From the NCBI RefSeq assembly GCF_030936135.1, contig NC_082618.1:3522034-3586033 (forward strand): 64,000 bases of DNA, read 5' to 3'. Each line of letters starts with the position of its first letter. Positions within the stretch are counted from its first letter, which is position 1. Origin of the DNA: Gavia stellata. Taxonomy: Eukaryota > Chordata > Aves > Gaviiformes > Gaviidae. The notes beneath the pieces were generated by a model. That model was not told the origin of the DNA. It ran no database searches and worked only from the letters and a program-made list of their open reading frames with translations. Position numbers and translations under genes: made by a program. Below, one piece after another: positions 1 to 7,466 of the stretch.

Positions 1-62
1 GGCTTGGCTATTCAGCCAGTTCTCAACCCACCTTCAGAATTTGATTCATAAGGTCCTCTTAC

Positions 63-114
63 CTGGACAACTCTGCTGTCGAACTCCTTCAGCTGATGAA
101 TCAGATGGCTTTCA
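63..114 (-). CDS. RCC1L: RCC1L coding exon 5
   Basis: 52 bp, acceptor GTCCAG, donor GTAAGA. It encodes ESHLIHQLKEFDSRVVQ, matching human ESHRVHRMQDFDGQVVQ, and ends in phase 0. It is short and was found only by continuing the reading frame from exon 4. The next exon, starting with the V-A-C-G-Q-D-H blade, should lie left of the window. Confidence 0.88.
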
Positions 115-3100
115 CTGGACACCATCAAACAACCACCGAGAAGAGAAAAGGCAACACAGAGGATTTCAAAGGACTGCAACCGAAAAACGTGAAGGTAGAC
201 CTGTAGACCTGCCTTTACTGAAAGCCACTTTGCTATTACAACAAGGGAGATTCTTTCACATGTTCTCTTATCTATTCAAAGAGCATAGGTTCCACTGTAA
301 AATTACCGCACAAAGAAGGAAAGTAGTCTTGCATTCTCTTATTTAAGAAGTTAAGAACTGTCACTTTTTAAATATAACCTCTCATGGGAATTGGGGATGG
401 GAGCAGTCCTCAAACACAATCCCTAGTCCGGAATGAGCACAGACACTAGTTAATACTGCAGCACCTATATGAACACTACACTTCACAAGAGACTAACCAG
501 ATTTAAATCCCAGAGCACAAACAGCATAGTGCTAACATCCATTTCATTCTTTCACAAAACCAGGAATTCTGAACAATCCAGCAACAAACTTCCATTACCA
601 AGGTGAAAAAAAGCTAGCTAAATTACAGCTGTTTTCTTAAACTCTACAGGCCAAGGCTTGTGGATCATAGAGAAAGCAATCAGCAAAATCTCTTCTAGGC
701 CCTGCCAGGGAATTAGTAATTTTCAACATATTCCCACTCTCCACTTCCATCATATAGAGCATTTTGAGAAGGTGCTTTGGTATGGCCCACAAAAACCACA
801 TAAAGCAAAAGCACTAGAGATTCAAAGGCAGTTACAGCAAAGAGATTCGACAAAAGGATGCCTCTTTCATCATGAAATGGCATTAACACCCTCAGAAATA
901 GCACTTGCATTCTGAGAGGCTAAAGGGAGAAAGACAGACTACTAACGCCAATTACCTCAGGCTATTTACGAAGGCTAGGTTTTCTCACTCTGCCCTGCGA
1001 AAACTGACACCTGCTGACATCTTTCTGTCTTTCGTGAATGTGGTCAGAATAGCGCTCATGCCCAGCCTGGGTTTAAAGCCAGGCTGTTTATATGACGCCT
1101 GCAGCATAAAAGCCTGTTCTCAGACTTCGTAATCTTAAATGGCATCCTTATACTACCAGATTTTTCCCACCTCCAGGCTTTTCTATAGGGTTGTTTTCAT
1201 GCAATTATGTTTTTAACATTAAGGAAGTTCAGGATCTTTGGATTCTCACCTGTAAGTTTCATCTTCAACAACCTTCCGGCCACACTGTCCATAAGAATTG
1301 TTCCCCATGGTGAAAACTGAAAAACAACGATAAAATGCACTAGTTTTATTACTGTCCAATCCCCTGAAAGCCTCTTTTCAGGTACACAAAATATTTTCAT
1401 GTGGTCCTCAATACGAAAGGTAGAACACAGTACTGTAAAAATAGGCATAAGCTTTCCTCAAACCAAGTCCACTTAAATTCAAGTGACTGAATCCATTTTC
1501 GTCAACAATATCCCGGCGATATTGTTGCAGGCACAGTAGCGGTACCTGGAGCCCATTGGTCGTTTTTCAGTAATTGCCTAGTTCACCCTGCCGTTGCCAA
1601 GGAGACTCAGAAATAGATCAGCGCTCCCACCGGAGTGTTAAATCAAGCAACCAACCAGCTCACCCACGGATAAGCAGCCCTGGATCGCTCAGTGCAGCAC
1701 TGAAGCCACAGCACCAGAGAATTCCCAGAGACATGGAAAGCCAGTTCACACAGGATCTTCTGTATAACAGCCTATTAATTAATCGCTTTTGTAAATGTAA
1801 CACTCTGGGGCTTCAAGGGGAAAATAACTCAGGAGTATTGGCATAGCCATCCAAAACTGAATTCAAAACCATGTCTGACTGAACAAGACAAATAGGCTAC
1901 TCTTAAACGAGGCCTTGGGCCTGCAAACCACATTTTGCAACACTCATAGTGAAAAGTTTCCAACACACTTACAGCTTGAGCCAAGCAGAGCTCAACACAC
2001 AGTTATCAGCTCAGGGCTCTCCCTCCCAGGAGCAATCCCATAAGGGCAACAGCTACCTGCATCACATTTGCAGTGCAGACAGTCCTTCTGGAGTCTAGCT
2101 CTAAAGGACAGAAGACAATCTTTTCCAGAGCTTTTAATGAAATCATAGTCAGGCGTCCCTGCCACCAGCACAAGCCATACTGTACCTCCTTCACTATCTG
2201 TCAGGATCAGGGAATGGGCTCTTCCACAGGACACCTGCAAGACTCGAGTCTGCTGTGGCTTCTCCAGTGGTAACGGAATTGGAGATGGTTCCAAGACATA
2301 TTCATAGCCCTTAGCTTAAGGGAGAGAGAAATTTTAAAAGTTAGTAGCTTCCACAAAGCAAATTCATCATATATTTGCCAATCCTGCTGTACATACACAC
2401 AGTGACTCCTATTTTGTTACAAAAGCAGACATATTTTAGAAAGCCAAGATGCTAACCGAAGTAACAGGGTAAATGGGATTCATCATGGGGGGGAAGTTAA
2501 AAGCCATAGGGATGGTTGAATGCAATAATCACTGCCTAATCAAAAATCCAGCATACCTAGAAGCTGAATGTTATTACGGCTTCAGGTGGCCAGAATTGAG
2601 AAACAGAGGCTTTCAGCCATATGCTCAACCACTTTGGTGAACAAGGCTGGATTACTAGAGCGCTTAACACCAAGCACAAACGAAATACTCTGTGCAACTG
2701 GGGATACTGCAAACAAGGTACAATAGCAGCAATCACAAAAAGACAGCATGAAAAGTGAACAAAAAAAATCTTAGGGCTTCATATTTAAAGGCCCTTTCAG
2801 AAAAAAGGAATGCAAGAACCATTAGCTAGCCTGGCTCCACAGGGGATAAGAGATCTAACGTTTACAAAAGAAAATGACAGGCTGTACTAGAAAAAGAAGA
2901 TTTAGTAACTTGAAGAATATGTAATCAGTTATGGTCAACTGGGAAAAAAAAGGAAAAAAAAGAACAGCAAAACATAAATCAGTACTAGGGAAAAGGTTAA
3001 GGGGAGATAAAAAGCTTTGATATCAAAGAAAGCCACTGTAACAAGTGAAATCAAATCCCAGAGGACCCAAAGCAGTATTCTGCTCACATACAGCAGTGCT

Positions 3101-5813
3101 TTAACTCGTTCTCACTGCCTTCAATTAAAAAAAACACAGAAAATCTACACGTACCCTCTCACAGTAAGACACTACTTGATGTGAGGACAGGCATCACAAC
3201 TGGCTGCTTGCAAATGGTGGGAGCCTGCCATGCAATATAGCAGGAACCAAAAGACAGCGAAGTTTGTATCTGTCTAAAGAGACGTGAAAGTCACAAGGCA
3301 AAAAACTTTTTCCTCTCTCTGTTCCTTCCAGCAGAGCCACACAGCTACTGGGACCTGTGGTAATGAACTCAGTATCATCACTGGTAATACCTGAAGGATT
3401 TTAGAGAAAAGAGACACCGAGGTGGCTAATGCAGGGGAGGGCGAGAGTAAATTATTAGTAGCTTAGAAACAGATAAAGTTAGAGCATGAAATACAACAAC
3501 CTAAAAGTCAGAAGGTTGCAAATTCCCCTGGAAACGAAGCATCTACAGGGACACAGTGTTGGAACTAGTGGGTACCAGGTAAGTTTGCAAAACTGAGTAA
3601 CGAGCAGCACATCCAACAGGAAGCTTGTCTGTGGGAAGCTTGTCTGCGGTCCCCTCATTTTGCAGCTACTGTTTAAGCACACACACTGGCTGCATGCACA
3701 CACTCTTGGAAATCTATACAGCACGCTAGCAGCAACACACGACAGCAGCACCACTGTAAACTTCAGCGTTCTGCACAGTAGCTGCAATTTTCTTTTGCTT
3801 CTCCACAAAGTTTAATTTTTTTGCCCGTATCAGATGCACCATACCTTAGGGGATTATGCTCTTACACGATATAAAGAGAAAAACTGCTTTTATGGTTTTC
3901 CCCAATTGTTTATGGAGGAATGTTTTCAAACAGTTAGAGACAGTCATTCTATAAGGGAAGTAAGTTCGTGTTTTTCGTATCTGTCTTAGGTGGAAGGTTG
4001 CAAAGTTCCGCACAGAAATCATCATCTTAAATGCATTTGAGAGCCTGGTATAAGACAGAAGGACTAACGTGTTTTTCCTTCAAAATGCAATTGGGTATTA
4101 AAATAAAAAACCCTACAGCTTCACACAAAATTCCACTGACTGTATAAAAAGATCTCTGTGGGAAAGGAAATTAGTTTACAGGTGCAAAGGCAACAGAAGT
4201 GAGCAAACCACCTTGCCAAAATCGTTTTCTTAACTAGTCCACTACATTGTCTATTATCAAACTATAGAGATTTAAAGCAACACCTTAACCAACACACACA
4301 CACACTTCTGCAGAATAAATAGTTACTTAGATTTTAGTTACATCCAGACAAGAGTGTAAGTGCAGCATACAGAATGGATGCATACCTTGACCAATTACAA
4401 AGCACACAAAAACACAGCTAAGTTCCAAAAAAAGACCTCTTTTTAAAAAAAAATTGCACAGCCCCGCTCTCTGCATCAAAGCCTCCCAGACGTTTTTCAT
4501 GCCTTCTAACACGAAGTTTCCCACATCACATGTATCCTGTAGTGCTGCCCTGTAAGTCTTTAAAACAATTCAATCCTTACTTCGATCTCTTATGCTTCTC
4601 TGGAATCCAAGCTGGGAATCCTTGTTCAGCCCCATGCCCCACACTTTGGTGATGTCTGTGGTATTAGATGACAGCAGCGTGAATCCGTAACCGCAGGCAA
4701 CAGAGGATATCTTTGAAGACAAATGAAAACCACACCATTCAGTTATAAACCATGGCTTAGAAAAACACGTTTCACTCCAAGCTATCAGACTTCATTAGGC
4801 CATATCCACATACAGCCCAAATTCACGGCATGTACGGTCTCTACAAAAATGACCAGTGATAAGCACAATGGTGACAACTCAAGTCCAGCATTACTGCCTT
4901 AGTTTTGTTTTTGTGTGCGTCTTTATTTTTGCATTATTTTGGACCCACTCAAACACAACAGAAAGGCCTATTTGCTGAACTGCAGCAGCAGTACATTAAA
5001 AAAAACCCAAACACAAAGAGGATTAAGAGAGTAACATTCCCCTGTTTTACTCCTCCTGCCAAAAAAAGCCCGGTATAAAAGCTCTGACCTTCTTTGAACT
5101 GGAGAGCAGAGCATGATGTTTGAAACATAGAGACAAAAGAAAAACATGATTTTCAACATACGCTTCCAATCTCATCAAGGTGAAGGTAGCCATGAAAGCC
5201 GCTGAAAACAAGGCCCTATTTCTCTGATAAATGTAGTTCACACTCTTGCTCTGCTATGGTTCTGACAAGGGAATATACATGTAATTTTTTTTTCAAATTA
5301 TATGCTACTGTAGTTATACCAAAAACGATCCTGACGCATACAGCTGTATCAATACAAAAAAATTAATCACAGCAATGTCTTTACATCAGATTACTTAACG
5401 CCTTTCAAAGCTGAGAGGAGAAACCTGCCACGAGCACGGGGCAGGGACAGAGGAGGTGACCGGTCTCTGAGCAGCGACGCTCAGGTTACCCTGTGGTGAC
5501 GAACCGGAGCCGCCACCCCCGGGCCCACCTTCTCCTCCGTTTCCAGCCGGTAGGGCGTGGTTTGGATCCGCCGCGGCTTCTTCCAGCCCACGTCCGGCTT
5601 CACGAAGCTGGGGACGCCCAGGGCGCCCGAGTAGCTGAAGCCCCACACGAAGACGCGGTCCTTCCGCCTGGCCGCCTTCCCCACGTACTGGAAGACCGGG
5701 GCGGCCTCCTCGGCCTCCCTCAGCTGGCGGACGCTCCGCGGGCCCGCCGTCTTGGCCAGGCCCCTGCGGAGAGCCGGCGGCGGCCGCCGCACTGCCCTCA
5801 GCGCCCCCCACAT
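63..5813 (-). CDS. RCC1L: RCC1L (WBSCR16), RCC1-like mitochondrial protein, coding exons 1-5, 3' part off window
   Basis: Five minus-strand exons join in frame: 5529-5813, 4581-4710, 2186-2314, 1250-1316 and 63-114, giving 221 residues; the human protein is about 460 aa, so roughly the second half lies left of position 1. The N-terminus is rich in Arg and Ala and nearly free of acidic residues for about 30 residues, as expected of a mitochondrial presequence. The rest shows RCC1-type beta-propeller signatures: VFVWGFSYSGALGVP, VACGYGFTLLSS, VWGMGLNKDSQLGF, QVSCGRAHSLILTD and MGNNSYGQCGRKVV. The family member is a mitochondrial inner-membrane/matrix protein linked to mitoribosome large-subunit assembly and to OPA1 (established knowledge). 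Assignment rests on collinear identity to human RCC1L across every exon border. The gene starts in a CpG island and lies in the same orientation as NCF1 and GTF2I. Confidence 0.95.
115..1249 (-). other. RCC1L intron 4
   Basis: AT-rich intron with GT/AG borders. Two small chance frames on the two strands near 700-910 show no family likeness and no codon pattern. Nothing else is recognised. Confidence 0.8.
1250..1316 (-). CDS. RCC1L: RCC1L coding exon 4
   Basis: 67 bp after a TTTTTCAG acceptor, donor GTGAGA. It encodes VFTMGNNSYGQCGRKVVEDE, a canonical RCC1 blade strand (GxNxxGQxG), and ends in phase 2, joining exon 5 at the serine of ETYSESH. Confidence 0.93.
2186..2314 (-). CDS. RCC1L: RCC1L coding exon 3
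   Basis: 129 bp, acceptor CTTAAG, donor GTACAG. It encodes KGYEYVLEPSPIPLPLEKP followed by VLQVSCGRAHSLILTDSEG, a full RCC1 signature (CGxxHSL). An alternative AG five bases downstream would break the frame with exon 2, so the first AG is used. Confidence 0.95.
2315..4580 (-). other. RCC1L intron 2
   Basis: About 2.3 kb, AT-rich, without recognisable exons. It holds a 17-bp near-direct duplication around 3621-3652 (an AAGCTTGTCTG unit twice) and a short (AC)7 run at 4292-4305. The open frames inside have no resemblance to known domains. Confidence 0.75.
4581..4710 (-). CDS. RCC1L: RCC1L coding exon 2
   Basis: 130 bp between an AAG acceptor and a GTAAGG donor. It encodes ISSVACGYGFTLLSS and VWGMGLNKDSQLGFQRS, the RCC1-repeat core, and ends with one base that joins exon 3 to give RDRTKGYEY. 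It carries the same blade as human residues around KVWGMGLNKDSQLGF. Confidence 0.95.
4711..5528 (-). other. RCC1L intron 1
   Basis: Roughly 0.8 kb. The part next to exon 1 (about 5400-5528) is still CpG-rich; the rest is AT-rich. No exon seen. Confidence 0.75.
5529..5813 (-). CDS. RCC1L: RCC1L coding exon 1
   Basis: 285 bp, 95 codons, phase 0 at the donor GTGGGC. It encodes the start MWGALRAVRRPPPAL, a basic presequence, then FQYVGKAARRKDRVFVWGFS and the first propeller blade. The reading frame stays open upstream to an ATG near 5978, but the start at 5811-5813 is chosen because it matches the position of the human start and begins a typical mitochondrial presequence. The context of this ATG is moderate (G at -3, T at +4). 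Confidence 0.92.
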
Positions 5814-5835
5814 CGCCGCCGCCTCCCGGCGCCCC

Positions 5836-5862
5836 TCAGGCCGCCGCCGCCACCGCCGCCAT
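5836..5862 (-). other. Short upstream ORF in the RCC1L leader
   Basis: An ATG with strong context (A at -3, G at +4) inside the YY1 element opens an eight-codon ORF of Met, Ala and Val (MAAVAAAA) ending in TGA, 22 bp before the main start and in another frame. It exists in the mRNA only if transcription starts upstream of 5862. Confidence 0.45.
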
Positions 5863-5865
5863 CTT
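5855..5865 (-). promoter_or_regulatory. YY1-type initiator element
   Basis: AAGATGGCGGC on the minus strand matches the YY1 consensus that often sits just downstream of transcription starts in TATA-less promoters. It lies about 45 bp upstream of the RCC1L start codon and contains an upstream ATG. Confidence 0.55.
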
Positions 5866-5927
5866 GCCGACCTCTCACCTGCGACCCCGCGCGGGCGGCC
5901 GGCCGCGCGCCGGCTCACCACCCTCTG

Positions 5928-5938
5928 TGCGCATGCGC
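5928..5938. promoter_or_regulatory. NRF1 binding site (palindromic)
   Basis: TGCGCATGCGC is the perfect self-complementary core of the nuclear respiratory factor 1 site. It lies about 115 bp upstream of the RCC1L start codon. NRF1 controls many nuclear genes for mitochondrial proteins, which fits RCC1L. Confidence 0.7.
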
Positions 5939-5955
5939 CCGGACGCGGCGCGCCG

Positions 5956-5982
5956 GTCACGTGAAGCGCGCCGGTCACGTGA
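5956..5982. promoter_or_regulatory. Two tandem GTCACGTGA E-boxes
   Basis: GTCACGTGA occurs at 5956-5964 and again at 5974-5982, inside an 18-bp imperfect direct repeat (GCGCGCCGGTCACGTGARG). The palindromic CACGTG core with these flanks suits USF, MYC/MAX or TFEB/TFE3 (CLEAR-type) factors. Which of them binds cannot be told from sequence. Confidence 0.6.
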
Positions 5983-6059
5983 GGCGCGAGAGGCGTGAGG
6001 CCGGCTGGGGCGCCTGACGGTCTGGTCTTAAAGGGGCCGTGCCGCCCCTCGGGGTGGGT

Positions 6060-6435
6060 GAGGAGCCAGGGCTAGATCTAAATCTAAACCTACACCCAGA
6101 CCCAAATCCAAACCTAGGCCCAGGCCCAGGCCCAGACCCACAACCAGACCCAAACCTAGTCCTAGACCCAAACCTGGACCCCAGCCCAGACCCAAATCCA
6201 GGCCCAGACCCAAATCCAGGCCCGAACCTGGACCCGAACCCCGACCCTGACCCAAATTTAAACCCACACCCAAACCAAGACTGAAACCAGACCCAAACCT
6301 ACACCTAGACCCAGACCCCACCCCAGACCTGGACCCAAACTCAAACCCAAACCTGGACCCCAACCTACACCCAGACCCAAACCCAGGCCCCATCCCAGAC
6401 CTAAACCCAGGCCCAGACCCAAAGCCAAACCCGAA
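6060..6435. repeat. Degenerate CCCARA hexamer/dodecamer tandem array
   Basis: About 375 bp built from CCCAGA and CCCAAA/CCTAGA-type hexamers in irregular order. On the minus strand this reads as GGG every six bases (GGGTTTGGGTCTGGG). It produces long artefactual frames on both strands (Asp-Pro-Asn repeats on plus, Leu-Gly repeats on minus). It sits between the NCF1 3' end and the RCC1L promoter. Confidence 0.9.
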
Positions 6436-6439
6436 CCCT

Positions 6440-6985
6440 CCTGGCATGGCAGTAGCAGGGCTGGCTGTGCTGGCACCTGCACGCAGCCCTCACGCTGCGC
6501 TCCCTGATGAAAAGCAGGCCCGTCTCGGAGGCGCGGGATGTGCTGTGATGGTTGCCGGCCTCCCGGCATGGCGGCCCTCCGCGAGGCGGCAGGAGGGACC
6601 AACATCCGCAGCCTCGGGAAGCTGCTCGCCCCTCACACCCTGGCAGCCCCACAGCCCCTGGGCCGCCCGCCCCGTGCCCCTCACACCCTGCCGCCATTTG
6701 GGGCGGCCACCTTGCCTCATGGCTCCTACCCCACCCAGCAGACACCACATCCCCACATCCCAGCCCTCGCTTTCCACTAGAAGGAGTGAAGCGGCCACCC
6801 TCCAGGAGTAAGCTGCCATTGTTTGTCCTCCCAACCAAATTTCCTCCCCGACCGCATTTTTCGCAAGAGACCGTTGCCCAATGCCCCGCCAAGACGCAGC
6901 AGGGAGAAACACCTTTCCTGCCACCATGCCGCCGGCCAGCAGGCTGTTCCCCGGTGTCTGCGTTGACCAGCCATCCAGGCGGACA
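6440..6985. other. Short intergenic segment, NCF1 3' end to RCC1L
   Basis: GC-rich sequence without recognisable genes. Several overlapping open frames on both strands (up to 212 codons) reflect base composition; none shows a domain. Confidence 0.6.
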
Positions 6986-7013
6986 TTGAAATATGTCTGT
7001 AAAGTGTCTCTCC

Positions 7014-7019
7014 TTTATT
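7014..7019 (-). terminator. NCF1 poly(A) signal
   Basis: AATAAA on the minus strand, about 330 bases after the NCF1 stop and the first such hexamer downstream. Cleavage is expected near 6990-7000, giving a short 3' UTR. Confidence 0.75.
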
Positions 7020-7347
7020 GGTGAAAACCGCAAAATCATTCAAAATACAAATAGGGGATAAAAGGGGCTCCAGTGGCGAGGGGTCTCCAGTGGCTGTGGA
7101 GGCCTCAGCCCCCCAGAAGCCAGTGGAGCGGGGCCGGGTCCCTCCTCACGGTGTCATTAGGACATCTCGGGCTCGCCTTGTGGGTGGATGAAGACGGGTG
7201 CTGGGCTGCGCCGATCTGGCTGGCAGTCCCCCGGGGCCTGCGGCGGCTGCCAGAGCCACCTAGATCCCCCGGCCTGGCCCTGAGCCCCGGCTGCACAGGG
7301 GCTGGCAGAGATAAAGCATTGGCTGGCTGGTGGTGGGGACTGAGGCC

Positions 7348-7466
7348 TCACAGGATCTTTCTCCGGGTGCTCTCGGTACAGCGGTTCAGGATGAGGTCTT
7401 TGCTGGGACGGGGAGGAACAGCAGGTTGAGCCTTGGGCTTGTTCTCCTCTTGCTCGTTTTTCTCAA
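7348..7466 (-). CDS. NCF1: NCF1 coding exon 11 (C-terminus)
   Basis: 119 bp to a TGA stop at 7348-7350. It encodes [20 protein letters not shown], then [25 protein letters not shown] plus the following SKDLILNRC is the motif bound by the C-terminal SH3 of p67phox. Human S370 is kept as Ser; S379 is Thr. Confidence 0.97.

Larger units (their letters stand above)
5460..6010 (-). promoter_or_regulatory. RCC1L: CpG-island promoter of RCC1L
   Basis: A dense CpG stretch surrounds exon 1 and about 200 bp upstream; the flanks are AT-rich on the left and CpG-poor on the right. No TATA box is seen. Upstream of the start codon lie a YY1-type element (5855-5865), an NRF1 palindrome (5928-5938) and two E-boxes (5956-5964, 5974-5982). 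This is a typical TATA-less promoter of a nuclear gene for a mitochondrial protein. The transcription start is inferred to be near the YY1 element and is not proven. Confidence 0.8.

Noticed and set aside
5814..5978. In-frame extension of RCC1L upstream of the chosen ATG
   Set aside because: The frame is open to about 5978, but the extension has no likeness to RCC1L, would put the presequence internally and crosses the NRF1 and YY1 promoter elements.
5493..6017. 174-codon plus-strand frame over the CpG island
   Set aside because: It is antisense to RCC1L exon 1 and explained by the GC content of that exon and its promoter.
6028..6605. Long frames encoding Leu-Gly repeats (minus) and Asp-Pro-Asn repeats (plus)
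   Set aside because: Both are translations of the CCCARA hexamer array; repeats of six bases without stops are open in several frames at once. No start context or family supports a protein.
6401..7039. 212-codon minus-strand frame between NCF1 and RCC1L
   Set aside because: It runs from the hexamer array through GC-rich intergenic DNA and overlaps the NCF1 poly(A) signal. Composition is Gly/Arg/Cys-rich without any domain, and similar frames exist on the opposite strand.
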